In this document: positions 24,704 to 34,775 of the stretch, piece after piece
How positions within the stretch are numbered: position 1 is the stretch's first letter
Layout of the letters: the number at the start of each line of letters is the position of its first letter
From: Hyphomicrobiales bacterium
Lineage (GTDB): Bacteria > Pseudomonadota > Alphaproteobacteria > Rhizobiales > Rhizobiaceae
Length of the DNA stretch: 64,000 nucleotides
NCBI GenBank assembly: GCA_900470195.1
Contig: UEIJ01000020.1
Location: 186,001 to 250,000, forward strand
Direction: 5' to 3'
Position numbers and translations under genes: made by a program
Notes under the pieces: generated by a model
The model's input: the letters and a program-made list of their open reading frames with translations, nothing else
Told to the model about the DNA's origin: nothing
Databases searched by the model: none

Positions 24704-26115
24704 GACCGGCGCGCCGCAAGCGCAGAGAGGCTATGCAGAAAACCCTTCTCATCATCGAGACAACGCAGATCGAGGACCAGCGCGCCCTTTTCGATCCGCC
24801 CGATGACCGGAAGGGGCAGCCCGCGCAAAGAAGCCGCAAGTGCCGTCAGCGGCGAGCCGCCGCCATCTTTCGGCACAATCGACAATCCGGCGCTTGGAAC
24901 AGTCGAAAGCGGCAATGCGCCGGACCCGATCTGGCTGGCGCACGCCGTCACCGTGACGGTGAAAGCCGGGCCGAGCATTTTTTCAAGCTCCGGCTTGCAC
25001 CTTGCGGCCTGCGCCGCGATTTCATCCCGCGGGCGCGCGAGGTAGCGGATGGTCGGCAGCTTTTCGGAAAGCCGTTCCGGGTTGCGATAAAGTTTCAGCG
25101 TCGCTTCAAGTGCTGCAAGCCTGATCTTGTCCACCCGCAGGGCGCGCTTCATCGGGTTCTTGTTGATGCGGGCAATCAGATCGCGTTGCCCGACAATGAA
25201 CCCCGCCTGCGGTCCGCCCAGAAGCTTATCGCCGGAAAAAGTGACGATGTCAGCGCCTTCGGCGACCGCTTCGCGCACCGTTGGCTCATGTGCGAGACCG
25301 AAAGCGGTCAGGTCGGCAAGTGTCCCGGAACCGAGATCGTTTACCAGCGGCACGCCCTTGCCTCGCGCGATTGTCGCCAGTTCCGAGGCGGTGACTTCCC
25401 GCGTAAAACCTTCGATGCGGTAATTGGAGGTGTGAACCTTGAGCACAAGGCCGGTATCGGCGCCAATGGCGCTTTCGTAATCACGCGGATGGGTGCGGTT
25501 CGTGGTTCCAACCTCGACAAGCCGCGTCCCGGCGCGGGTCATGATATCCGGCATGCGGAACGCGCCGCCGATCTCGATCAGTTCGCCGCGGGAAACGATA
25601 GCCTCCCTGCCCGCGGCCAGACTGTTCAGCACGAGAAGAACCGCCGCCGCGTTGTTATTGACGATGGTTGCATCTTCCGCGCCCGTCAGCTCACAGACAA
25701 GCGACCGCAGATGGTCGTCCCGCTCGCCTCGGGAGCCGGACGACAGATCAAATTCAAGCGAAACCGCCTGCCGCATCGCCTCGGTCGCCGCCTCGATGGC
25801 CGCTTCAGCCAGAATGGCGCGCCCCAGATTGGTGTGCAGCACGGTGCCCGTCAGATTGAAGAGCGGGCGCAGGCTCGACTGCCCGGATGCTTCGAGCAGT
25901 TGGAGAACCCGTTCGGCCAAATGCGCATTGCTGGAGGGCGAGGCACCGGATTTGACTGCCTCGCGCTCATCGCCCAACACCTTGCGCACAGCTTCCGTTA
26001 CCGACGCACGGCCACAGCTTTCCAATGCCGCGGCAAGCTCGGGCATTTGCAGGATGGCATCCACAGATGGAAGATGGCGCAGCGACGCCCTGATCTGGTC
26101 CCTGATTTGGTCCAT
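24700..26115 (-). CDS. selA: L-seryl-tRNA(Sec) selenium transferase SelA
   Basis: 471 residues, the normal length. A PLP-dependent fold-type I enzyme: NLTGTVLHTNLGRA near residue 90, NNNAAAVLLVLNSLA, and the PLP lysine in TFSGDKLLGGPQAG. It converts Ser-tRNA-Sec to Sec-tRNA-Sec using selenophosphate from SelD. It lies 6 bp after fdhE and overlaps selB, so the Sec machinery is expressed with the only visible selenoprotein. Confidence 0.97.
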   Translation of the reverse strand: MDQIRDQIRASLRHLPSVDAILQMPELAAALESCGRASVTEAVRKVLGDEREAVKSGASPSSNAHLAERVLQLLEASGQSSLRPLFNLTGTVLHTNLGRAILAEAAIEAATEAMRQAVSLEFDLSSGSRGERDDHLRSLVCELTGAEDATIVNNNAAAVLLVLNSLAAGREAIVSRGELIEIGGAFRMPDIMTRAGTRLVEVGTTNRTHPRDYESAIGADTGLVLKVHTSNYRIEGFTREVTASELATIARGKGVPLVNDLGSGTLADLTAFGLAHEPTVREAVAEGADIVTFSGDKLLGGPQAGFIVGQRDLIARINKNPMKRALRVDKIRLAALEATLKLYRNPERLSEKLPTIRYLARPRDEIAAQAARCKPELEKMLGPAFTVTVTACASQIGSGALPLSTVPSAGLSIVPKDGGGSPLTALAASLRGLPLPVIGRIEKGALVLDLRCLDDEKGFLHSLSALAARRS

Positions 26116-26121
26116 GCCGCC

Positions 26122-27033
26122 TCACAATCCGGCAAGAAGCGGGGAGAAGCCGCCTCGCCTGTAAGGCGTCTCGTGCATCAGCATATCGAGGCCGAGGCTT
26201 GCAACATCGTCGGCCACCGGATCGGCATCCGCTGAAAGCTGCTGATAGATGATCTTGACCCAGCTCTGGCATTCATCGCAGGTTTCGGCCTTGATGATGC
26301 CGCCGCCTTCCTCGACTTCCTTGTAACCAATGCCCTTGGTGGAACCGCAGCACACGCATTTTATCCGCACATAGTGCCAGAGCGTGTTGCAGACGGAACA
26401 TGAGCAGAAGCGGGCGCCATGCGCACCAAGCCAGCCGACGACCATCGAGCTTGACGGCAGGGAGCCGCAAGACGGGCAGACGCCATCGGCGACCGGCTTC
26501 ACCGATTTCGGGTCGAGCGCGGAAGCGAGCCGCGTGAAATGGAGCTGCAGCCCCGCCCAAACATAGATATGTTCGGCAATGGCCTCGGGCGGCAGAACGC
26601 CTGCAAAGATCGCCTCGATCATCCGGCGGCGTTCATGGGCACTGGCATTGGCAACACGGTCAAGGGCGCTCGCAGCATCGCTGGGCATGGCAACAGAACG
26701 CGCCTCATCGAACAGACGGTCGAAAATGCTGCCGAGCGCCTTTTGCGAAGCGGCATCCGCACGGTCGATTGCCGGCATGCCGAACTCCTGCCCGCTGGCG
26801 GAAGCATCGGGAGCCTCGACCGCGCCAAGCGCGGCATGGATACGCGCCTGCGCATTGGTCAGTCCGGCAATGAATTCCAGATAGGGTTTGAGGGGGCTGA
26901 CCGAACCCATGAGATGCAGTCGCGCTGCACGCTTTGCGAAGAGATCACCCGGATCGGGCAACCGTACGAAGGGCGGAGCCGAGATTTCACCGATAACGGT
27001 CGGGTTTGGCGCCAGATCATTCTTGCCTGCCAT
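26122..27033 (-). CDS. fdhE: Formate dehydrogenase accessory protein FdhE
   Basis: 303 residues with the FdhE zinc-ribbon/rubredoxin-like Cys motifs: CPSCGS, CSCSVCNTLWHYVRIKCVCC and CDEC, the last four close to the C-terminal third. FdhE is needed for maturation/assembly of membrane-bound, Tat-exported formate dehydrogenase. ATG 27033 has GAGGAG just upstream and is preferred to a GTG at 27045. It lies between the dehydrogenase genes and selA on the same strand, 159 bp after fdnI. Confidence 0.93.
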   Translation of the reverse strand: MAGKNDLAPNPTVIGEISAPPFVRLPDPGDLFAKRAARLHLMGSVSPLKPYLEFIAGLTNAQARIHAALGAVEAPDASASGQEFGMPAIDRADAASQKALGSIFDRLFDEARSVAMPSDAASALDRVANASAHERRRMIEAIFAGVLPPEAIAEHIYVWAGLQLHFTRLASALDPKSVKPVADGVCPSCGSLPSSSMVVGWLGAHGARFCSCSVCNTLWHYVRIKCVCCGSTKGIGYKEVEEGGGIIKAETCDECQSWVKIIYQQLSADADPVADDVASLGLDMLMHETPYRRGGFSPLLAGL

Positions 27034-27192
27034 GTCACTCCTCACGAACCCGACGGGCCACGCGGACCCAGCGGGTCTGTGGAAAGTTGCAGAGCGGTTC
27101 CGCCTTTGACGGTATTCGGAACAGCTCTACCTGTTTTTTGCATCGTCCTTCATTCTCGCCCAATCGCCGGATTTTTCAACCCGGCGACAGGA

Positions 27193-27900
27193 TCACGCCA
27201 CCGGCTTGCCGCCGGTCTGCTTGGCCTTCGGCTTCGACGCGAGTTCGCGCAGCCATTTGCGGTGATGCCGCCATGCCCAGCCGCCGGTCACTGTGCCGCG
27301 CGTCATCGCATGAATGGTGCCCTTCACCCAGATCGCGGCATAGACATGCACGATCCAGACGCAGATCGCCGCCACCGCCGCCATGGAATGCACAAGCAAA
27401 GCCCAGCGCTGCTGGTTGATGCTGGTCAAGGCGCCGAAATATTCGTTCCAGATCATCACGCCGGAGGCGATCAGGATGATGATCAGCAGCGACATGGACC
27501 AGAAGACAAGCTTCTGACCGGCATTATATTTGCCGACTTCAGGCAGCTTCTCCTCATTGCCTGCAATCACGTCATTCGCCTGTGCCAGCCATTGGCTGTC
27601 TTCGCGCTTCCACAGATTGGCGCTCCAGAAACGCAGGAAAAGCCCCAGGAAACTGAAGAACAGCACCACGCCGATCCATGGATGAATGGCGCGTGTCCAT
27701 TGTCCGCCGCCGAACAGTCCCGACAGGAAAAACAGCGACGGATGGAACATGGCAAGCCCGGAAAGCGCCAGCAGCACGAGGCTGACGGCGGTGATCCAGT
27801 GATTGATGCGCGCAGCGCCGGAATAGCGATGCACCCTGACCGGCTTGCCCGGCTCTATTCCGTCGCCGCGTTCAACGTCCTTGAAATCGGTCTTGCTCAT
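27193..27900 (-). CDS. fdnI: Formate dehydrogenase cytochrome b556 (gamma) subunit
   Basis: 235 residues, four membrane helices. Haem-ligand histidines are expected in [30 protein letters not shown] and [20 protein letters not shown]. It anchors the periplasmic dehydrogenase and passes electrons to quinone. The start at 27900 overlaps the beta-subunit stop by 4 bp (ATGA); a longer upstream extension in the same frame is not cytochrome-like. FdoI is an equally valid name. Confidence 0.94.
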   Translation of the reverse strand: MSKTDFKDVERGDGIEPGKPVRVHRYSGAARINHWITAVSLVLLALSGLAMFHPSLFFLSGLFGGGQWTRAIHPWIGVVLFFSFLGLFLRFWSANLWKREDSQWLAQANDVIAGNEEKLPEVGKYNAGQKLVFWSMSLLIIILIASGVMIWNEYFGALTSINQQRWALLVHSMAAVAAICVWIVHVYAAIWVKGTIHAMTRGTVTGGWAWRHHRKWLRELASKPKAKQTGGKPVA

Positions 27901-28838
27901 GAGCTTTTTTCTCCCGTGAGCTTTTCGGCCTGTTCCTCGTCGTGCTCTGTCACGACATTCGGACCCTTGAAGATATAATGCAGCAGGCCGGCTGCGGCAG
28001 CCAGCCCCATCGCCGCCATGCCCGCATATTTGCTGACGCCCTTCCACGCCTCGACGACCGGGCTGATGCGCGGATTGTTCGGCAGGCCCGCATAGATTTC
28101 CGGTTTGTCGGCATGGTGCAGCACATACATGACATGGGTGCCGCCAACGCCCGGCGGATCGTAAAGACCGGCATTTTCAAAGCCGCGCGATTTCAGATCC
28201 TTGATGCGGCCGTCGGCCCACTCCTTCATCTCGTCCTTGGTGCCGTAGACGATGGCCTGCGTCGGGCAGGCCTTGGCACAGGCCGGACCCTGTCCCACCG
28301 CGATCCGGTCGGAGCAGAGCGTGCATTTATAGGCCTTGTTCGTGACCTGAGAGATGCGCGGAATGTCGAACGGACAACCCTTGACGCAATAGCCGCAGCC
28401 GATGCAGTTCTCATGGATGAAATCGACGATGCCGTTGGAATATTGCACGATTGCGCCCGGCGCCGGGCACGCCTTGAGACAGCCGGGGTCTTCGCAATGC
28501 ATGCAGCCATCCTTGCGGATCAGCCATTCCAGATTGCCGGTATCGGGATTATCCCACTCGGTAAAGCGCATCAGCGTGAAGGTATCGGGCGTCAGATCGT
28601 GCGGATTGTCATAGACGCCCACATTGACGCCCACTTCCTCATGCGTGTCGTTCCATTCGGCGCAGGCCGACTGGCAGGCTTTGCAGCCGATGCATTTCGA
28701 CACGTCGATGAGCTTCGCCACCTCGGTCTGGCGTTCGGCGGGCGGCGTCACACTCGACGCCGACCGCCTGATCAGGTCCTTGTCGCCGAAACGCGGCTGC
28801 TGCGGCTGGACCTCAGGATTGGGAACGGGTGGAAACAT
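27897..28838 (-). CDS. fdnH: Formate dehydrogenase iron-sulfur (beta) subunit
   Basis: 313 residues with four ferredoxin-type Cys clusters: [44 protein letters not shown] and [21 protein letters not shown] single C-terminal transmembrane helix ([20 protein letters not shown]) anchors it, as in FdnH/FdoH. The ribosome-binding site GGAGG overlaps the end of the alpha-subunit gene. It carries electrons from the Mo/W-Sec subunit to the cytochrome b. Confidence 0.96.
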   Translation of the reverse strand: MFPPVPNPEVQPQQPRFGDKDLIRRSASSVTPPAERQTEVAKLIDVSKCIGCKACQSACAEWNDTHEEVGVNVGVYDNPHDLTPDTFTLMRFTEWDNPDTGNLEWLIRKDGCMHCEDPGCLKACPAPGAIVQYSNGIVDFIHENCIGCGYCVKGCPFDIPRISQVTNKAYKCTLCSDRIAVGQGPACAKACPTQAIVYGTKDEMKEWADGRIKDLKSRGFENAGLYDPPGVGGTHVMYVLHHADKPEIYAGLPNNPRISPVVEAWKGVSKYAGMAAMGLAAAAGLLHYIFKGPNVVTEHDEEQAEKLTGEKSS

Positions 28839-28847
28839 TTATCCCTC

Positions 28848-31800
28848 CTAAGCCACAGGCGCGCTTGAGCGCTCGATATTGACCAGAAACGCCTTGAACT
28901 CCGGCGTCTCGATGTTCGCGTCGCCGACGAAAGGTGTCAGCGAATTGGGGCCGAAGCCCTTGCGGGCGGCGCCCATGAAGCCCCAATGGAGCGGGATGCC
29001 GACCACATGCACCGTCTTGCCGTCGCAGATGAGCGGCTTGATGCGCTTGGTGACGACCGCCTTGGCCTTGACCGAGCCGCGCTTCGACCACACACGCACC
29101 CAGTCGCCCTTGGCGATGCCCTTTTCCTTCGCCAGTTCTTCCGAGATTTCCACGAAGAATTCCGGCTGCAGGACGGCGTTCACATGAACATGCTTGGTCC
29201 AGTAGTGGAAATGCTCCGTCAGGCGGTACGAGGTTGCGGCATAAGGAAACTCCTCCGATGCCGTTTCCGCGAACTGCTTGAAGTCGTCGTTGAATACGCG
29301 GGCCACCGGATTGCCCCGAACCTTTGGCGCAATCACATTGGCGACCGGCGACTCGAACGGCTCGTAATGAGCTGGGAAAGGACCGTCGCGCATCATGCCG
29401 CGGCTGAACAGGCGCGAAGAGCCTTCGGCATTCATGATGAAGGGACCGACCTCTTCCGGCCTGGCGGTCGGCGCGATGTCCGGCACGTCATAGCCGGTCC
29501 ATTTTGAACCATCCCATTCAAGGAGCTTGCGGCTCGGGTCCCACGGCTTGCCGTTGATGTCGGCAGAGGCGCGGTTATAGAGAATGCGGCGGTTCGCCGG
29601 CCATGCCCACGACCAGTTGAGATAGGCGCCCGTCTCATCCGGATCGTGATTGTCGCGGCGGGCCATGTTGTTGCCAGCCTCGGTGAAGCAGCCGGAATAG
29701 ATCCAGCAGCCCGACGCCGTCGAGCCGTCATCGCGCAGCGCCGCGAAGCCTGACAGGAGCTTGCCCGCCTCGGCAACCACCTTGGTCGGATCGGTCGGAT
29801 CCGTCACCGTGGAAAGTGCGCGGCCGTTCAGTTCCTTCGCCAGTTCTTCCGCCGTGGGCTCGCCCTCTTCCTTATAGTCCCATGTGAGATTGAGGATCGG
29901 ATCGGGGAAAGCGCCCCCTTCCTTGCGATAAAGCTCCCGCAGCCGCAGGAAAATCTGCGCCATGATCCAGTTGTCGGTCTTCGCCTCGCCGGGCGGCGTA
30001 GCACCCGGCCAGTGCCATTGCAGCCAGCGCCCGGAATTGGTGAGCGAACCTTCGTCCTCCGCAAAGCAGGTGGAAGGCAGCTGGAAGACTTCAGTCTGGA
30101 TGGAAGCTGAATCCACGTCGTTGAATTCGCCGTGGTTTTCCCAGAAACGCGAGGTTTCCGTTTCCAGAGGGTCGATCGTCACGAGGAATTTCAGCTTCGA
30201 CAAGGCGTCGGTCAGCTTCTTGCGGTTCGGCACCGCCATCAGCGGATTGAACCCCTGACAGACATAGCCGTTGACCTTGCCGTCATGCATCATGTCGAAA
30301 ATACGAAGCATGTCGTAGTTCGGCACATCGAGCTTCGGCAGCCAGTCATAGGCAAAGTCATTCTCGACCGTCGCGGCACTGCCCCACATAGCCTTCTGGA
30401 AACTGACGAAGAACTTGCGATAGTTCTGCCAGTAGCTCGTCTGGTTCGGGCGCAGCGGCTTGAAACCGCGTGTCGACATATAGGTCTCGAGATCGACCTC
30501 CTTTTCAACCGGGATGTTCATATAGCCCGGCAGGAGGTTGGACATGAGGCCGATATCGGTCAGTCCCTGAATGTTGGAGTGGCCGCGCAGCGCATTCATG
30601 CCGCCGCCGCGCACGCCGATATTGCCAAGGATGAGCTGCAGCATCGCCATGCAGCGAATATTCTGCGACCCCTTGGAATGCTGCGTCCAGCCGAGCGCGT
30701 ACATCGACGTCATCGTCTTGTCGGGCGCCGAGCATTCGGACATCATCTGCGCCACTTTCAGGAATTTCTCCTTCGGCGTGCCGCAGATGCGCTCCACCAT
30801 TTCCGGCGTGAACACGGAAACATGCTGCTTGAGCAGGTTCCACACGCAGCGCGGGTTCTGCAACGTGTCGTCCACGACGGCGTAACCGTCGTCGCCGATC
30901 ACATAGTCCCAGCTCGAGCGGTCATAATCCCGCTTTTCCTCGTCATAGCCGGTAAACAACCCGTCCTTGTATTCGAAGCCATCCTTGATGATGTAGCTGG
31001 CATTGGTGAAATGCTTCACATAATCCCACTGCACCTTATCGTTCTGGATGCAGTAATTGATGACACCGAGCAGGAAGGCGATATCCGAGCCCTGCCGGAT
31101 GGGCGCGTAGAAATCCGCCACCGACGCCGTGCGCGTGAAGCGCGGGTCAACGACGATCAGCTTCGCGCCACGATGGTGCTTGGCCTCCGTCACCCATTTG
31201 AAGCCGCAAGGATGCGCTTCCGCCGCATTGCCGCCCATGACGACGACGAGATCGGTATTTTTAATGTCGGTCCAGGAGTTGGTCATTGCTCCGCGGCCAA
31301 ATGTTGGGGCGAGACTCGCCACCGTCGGGCCGTGTCAGACGCGTGCCTGGTTATCGAATGCAACTATGCCTGTGCTGCGCACCACCTTGTAGGTGAGGAA
31401 CGCCGTTTCATTGGTAGTCGCCGAAGCCGCGAGGAAACCCGTCGAGGTCCAGCGGTTGACCGCCGTGCCCGCCGCGTTCTTCGCGATGAAGTTGGCGTCG
31501 CGGTCGTCTTTCAGATGCCGCGCGATACGGTCGAGCGCATCTTCCCAGGAAATCTGCTTGAACTCGGAAGAACCCGGCTCGCGCACCTGCGGATATTTCA
31601 GACGGGTCTCGGCCTGAACAAATCCCCTGAGTGCCGCGCCCTTCGGGCAAAGCGTGCCGCGATTGGTCGGGTGATCCGTATCGCCTTCGACATGGATCAG
31701 CTCTGCCTTCTCGCCCTTGCGCACATCGCCTTTGGAATAAAGGATGACGCCGCAGGCGACCGAGCAGTAAGGACAGGTATTGCGGGTTTCGGTCGTGTTG

Positions 31801-31934
31801 GTCAGCTTGAAGGGGCGAATGGATTCGGCATAGGCGCTTTCCACCGCACCGAAACCGAAGGACCCAAGCGCCGAAGCCGCCACTACCGCCCCCGTTCCGC
31901 CCAGAAACTGGCGGCGTGAGAGCTCAACATTCAT
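28848..31934 (-). CDS. fdnG: Formate dehydrogenase alpha subunit, selenocysteine-containing
   Basis: 1028 residues when the in-frame TGA at 31335-31337 is read as selenocysteine (Sec200), close to E. coli FdnG (1015, Sec196). Tat signal SRRQFLGGTGAVVAASAL; 4Fe-4S motif CPYCSVACG then CPKGAAL. The family sequence around the TGA is NQARV-U-HGPTVASLAP. The C-terminal half has molybdopterin-dinucleotide-binding features (CQGFNPLMAVPNR). GGGAGG precedes the ATG. Gene callers that treat TGA as stop will split it into 31335-31934 and 28848-31322. It oxidises formate in the periplasm and heads the fdnGHI-fdhE-selAB run. Confidence 0.97.
31293..31337 (-). promoter_or_regulatory. SECIS-like hairpin after the Sec codon
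   Basis: Directly 3' of the UGA, the mRNA can fold as CACGGCC...GGCCGCG outer pairing with an apical stem GGCG/CGCC enclosing the loop AGUCU. E. coli fdhF has a comparable apical loop GGUCU at the same distance. This is the expected SelB-binding site. Confidence 0.75.
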
Positions 31935-32438
31935 TGCGCTGCACCTCCCTGATCGTCAGAAGAAAAGTGCCGAGGCACATCCCCCCTAAATTGGACTTGG
32001 CCGACACCAGTTCACCGCAATAAAACCAAGTTGTCAACCGAAGGGCAGGTTAAATAAATTAACAATAAGGCACATTTATCAATAACATGAATTTAATTGT
32101 CATGTATTAATACATGAACCTCGTCGCGAGAATGACTTGAAAGCGCGCAAGCAGATTGACGTTGCCGTGTAAAAACGCCAGACTGCTGCCGTGGCTTCTT
32201 TTGTTGCTCCCGAGTTTCGGGGCCTGAATTTTGAGCGGCTTCTGCCTCGCGTCGGCTTCCTTGACCCGGCGCGATGGGTCGGTGCGGCCCTCGGTTCAGC
32301 GACTTTCCAATGGGGCAAAGCCGCATCCAGATTTCCTGAAATCATTGCATGTTCGTCACTTTCCGGCCGGAAGGCCGCGAAGCGATTTTTCTCGCGCAAA
32401 CGCAACAAGAGCAATTCAAGGCACAAAAGGGGATCGTC
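31935..32438. promoter_or_regulatory. Divergent fdn / transglutaminase-selD intergenic region
   Basis: 504 bp without a supported gene. The half near fdnG (32030-32120) is strongly AT-rich and contains the perfect palindrome at 32101-32116, so the fdn promoter probably lies there. The half near the transglutaminase-like gene is GC-rich and holds only unsupported short frames. Confidence 0.55.
32101..32116. promoter_or_regulatory. Perfect 16-bp palindrome, candidate operator
   Basis: CATGTATTAATACATG is a perfect inverted repeat in the AT-rich part of the fdn upstream region, about 170 bp before the fdnG start. It does not match the FNR consensus TTGAT-N4-ATCAA. The regulator is unknown. Confidence 0.45.
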
Positions 32439-33539
32439 ATGAACCGTCGGGAACTTCTGAAATCCGGTGCGGCCTGCGCCGCCTTCAGCCTGCTGCCGAA
32501 TTTTGCATCGGCCGCCTCCAACACATTCGCGCCGCAGCCTTCGGACTGGCGCAGCTTCGAGATCACCACCAGCATCACGCCTGCCGCTTCGGGGGAAGTC
32601 ATTCGTGTCTGGGTTCCGCTGGCGGGCTTCAATGCCGATAACTGGAACCGCCCGGAGGGAAATCGCTGGACGACCAATGCCAGGGTTGCGCGGCTCGACC
32701 GCGATCCTGTCAGCGGTACGGGCCTGCTTTACCTCGAATGGGATGGAGGCGAAGCAGAACCACAAGCCGAAATCATCAGCCTCATCTCCACTCGCGACCG
32801 TGCAAGCAATCTCGATGCGTCGGCAAAGGCGGTGCCGCTGACCCGCGCCGAACGCGAACGCTATCTGGCCGGAACGCGCCTTGCGCCGGTCGATGGCATT
32901 GTCAAAGAAACCTCCGACAGGATCGTTGCAGGTGCGGACAAAGATCAGGAGAAGGCCCGCAGGATATACGATTGGGTCGTCGCCAGCACCTATAGGCGCG
33001 CTGCGACACGCGGCTGCGGTGACGGCAACATCGTCGCCATGCTCGACAGCGGCGATCTCGGCGGCAAATGCGCCGACATCAATCCGCTGTTCGTGGCTCT
33101 CGTCAGGGCCGCGGGGATTCCCGCCCGCGACCTCTATGGTGTGCGCGTCGCGCCTTCCGCCTTTGGCTACAAAAGCCTCGGCGCAAAGAACGAGGTCATC
33201 ACCAAGGCCCAGCACTGCCGCGCCGAAATCTATCTCGATGGCATCGGCTGGGTGGCGACAGATCCGGCGGATGTGCGCAAGGTGATGCTGGAAGAGGAGA
33301 AGGACGGGCTTGCCGCCGACGATCCGCGTGTCGTGGCCGTCCGGCAGAAGCTGTTCGGCTCCTGGGAGGGCAACTGGATCGCCTTCAATGATGGCAGCGA
33401 TATCGCCTTGCCGTCCGCGCATGGGCCGGAACTCGGCTTCCTGATGTATCCGCAGGCCGAAGTCGCCAGCGCCCGTCTGGATTGTCTCGATGCTGACGCC
33501 TTCCGCTACGCCATGACCGCACGCGAAATAACGATATAA
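32439..33539 (+). CDS. Tat-exported transglutaminase-like protease-fold protein
   Basis: 366 residues with a twin-arginine-type signal ([20 protein letters not shown], cleaved near ASA). The transglutaminase-like core has the catalytic Cys in [20 protein letters not shown], then His and Asp in [20 protein letters not shown]. The ATG at 32439 has AGGGGA upstream. It is followed after 14 bp by selD and is divergent from the formate dehydrogenase operon. Both it and the dehydrogenase are predicted Tat substrates, so a periplasmic role linked to the dehydrogenase is possible but not shown. Confidence 0.85.
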   Translation: MNRRELLKSGAACAAFSLLPNFASAASNTFAPQPSDWRSFEITTSITPAASGEVIRVWVPLAGFNADNWNRPEGNRWTTNARVARLDRDPVSGTGLLYLEWDGGEAEPQAEIISLISTRDRASNLDASAKAVPLTRAERERYLAGTRLAPVDGIVKETSDRIVAGADKDQEKARRIYDWVVASTYRRAATRGCGDGNIVAMLDSGDLGGKCADINPLFVALVRAAGIPARDLYGVRVAPSAFGYKSLGAKNEVITKAQHCRAEIYLDGIGWVATDPADVRKVMLEEEKDGLAADDPRVVAVRQKLFGSWEGNWIAFNDGSDIALPSAHGPELGFLMYPQAEVASARLDCLDADAFRYAMTAREITI

Positions 33540-33553
33540 GTTTTGAGGATATC

Positions 33554-34606
33554 ATGGATATTGCATCGCCTATTCGTCTGAGCACGCTTGCCCATGGCGG
33601 CGGCTGCGGCTGCAAGCTTGCTCCGGCCGTTTTGCAGGACCTGCTGTCGGACCAGCCGGTCATGCAGCCCTTCCGACAGCTTCTCGTCGGAACGGAAACC
33701 GGCGACGATGCCGCCGTCTGGCAGCTGGACGACGAAAACTGCGTGATCGCCACCACGGATTTCTTCATGCCGATGGTGGATGATCCGTTCGACTTCGGAC
33801 GCATCGCGGCCACCAATGCGATATCCGACGTCTATGCCATGGGCGGAACGCCGATCATGGCGCTGGCGATCCTCGGAATGCCTGTGAACAAGATGCCCGC
33901 CGAGATGATCCGCGAAATCCTGAAAGGTGGTTCCAGCATTTGCGCGGAAGCGGGCATTCCGGTTGCTGGCGGGCATTCCATCGACGCGCCGGAACCGATC
34001 TACGGACTGGCGGTCATCGGCACCTGCAAGCTGTCGAACCTGCGCAAGAACAGCGGTGCGCGTCCCGGCGATACGCTGATCCTGACCAAGGCAATCGGCG
34101 TCGGCATCTATTCCGCCGCCTTCAAGAAGCAGGAACTCGACAGCGCCGGTTATGATGAAATGATGGCATCCGTCACCTTGCTTAACCGGGTGGGCGCCGA
34201 ACTTGGCAAGGATGACGCGGTCCATGCCGTTACCGATGTGACCGGCTTCGGCATTCTGGGTCATGCGCTCGAAATGGCGCGCGGCTCGAATGCGGGCGTT
34301 GCGCTGGATTATGCCGCCCTGCCCTTTCTCAATCAGGCCGAGCATCTGACGCAAGCCGGTTTCGTCACCGGAGCCTCGACCCGCAACTGGGCAAGCTACG
34401 GCGAAGATGTGCGACTTCCCGACGATTATCCGCTTTGGAAACAGCAATTGCTGACCGACCCGCAGACATCCGGCGGACTTCTCATATCCTGCGCGCCGCA
34501 GGAAGCCGAAAGGCTTTTGAACAGCATCCGCGCCGCCGGCTATCCATCCGCCCGCATCGTCGGGAAGGTGGCGGATGATGCGGGCCGCGTGACGGTGACA
34601 GGCTGA
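33554..34606 (+). CDS. selD: Selenophosphate synthetase SelD (selenide, water dikinase)
   Basis: 350 residues, normal length. The N-terminal catalytic motif HGGGCGCK contains Cys18 and Lys21, matching E. coli Cys17/Lys20; residue 18 is Cys and not Sec. ATP-binding features of the AIR-synthase/PurM fold follow: [24 protein letters not shown] and a late TSGGLL. It makes selenophosphate for SelA. It sits downstream of the transglutaminase-like gene and opposite the fdn-sel operon, so both selenium units are controlled from one intergenic region. Confidence 0.97.
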   Translation: MDIASPIRLSTLAHGGGCGCKLAPAVLQDLLSDQPVMQPFRQLLVGTETGDDAAVWQLDDENCVIATTDFFMPMVDDPFDFGRIAATNAISDVYAMGGTPIMALAILGMPVNKMPAEMIREILKGGSSICAEAGIPVAGGHSIDAPEPIYGLAVIGTCKLSNLRKNSGARPGDTLILTKAIGVGIYSAAFKKQELDSAGYDEMMASVTLLNRVGAELGKDDAVHAVTDVTGFGILGHALEMARGSNAGVALDYAALPFLNQAEHLTQAGFVTGASTRNWASYGEDVRLPDDYPLWKQQLLTDPQTSGGLLISCAPQEAERLLNSIRAAGYPSARIVGKVADDAGRVTVTG

Positions 34607-34693
34607 AAATTGTTGAGACCACTCATCAACAGCTCCCTCATTGTTTGGACTGTTCCCCTCTGGAAATCAGTGCCATGAGTCGATAAAGGCAAC

Positions 34694-34740
34694 TGCGCGT
34701 CCCGAAAACTGCGAAGCGGTTTTCGGAAAAGATGCGCGTA
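34694..34740. repeat. Rhizobiales-type intergenic palindrome
   Basis: Ends TGCGCGT and GATGCGCG around a core CCCGAAAACTGCGAAGCGGTTTTCGG. It is located upstream of the permease gene and is the same family as the copies at 10095 and 22697. Confidence 0.6.
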
Positions 34741-34775
34741 AAAAACAAATGGATAATATTTTCCAGAGGGACATC

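Noticed and set aside
31323..31337. Apparent frame break splitting the formate dehydrogenase gene
   Set aside because: Not a frameshift or pseudogene: the break is a single TGA at the conserved Sec position with flanking family sequence intact and the full Sec machinery nearby.
34607..34775. Possible purine or pyrimidine riboswitch before the nucleobase permease
   Set aside because: No three-way-junction core or conserved loops of a purine riboswitch could be matched; the main structure is an intergenic repeat.
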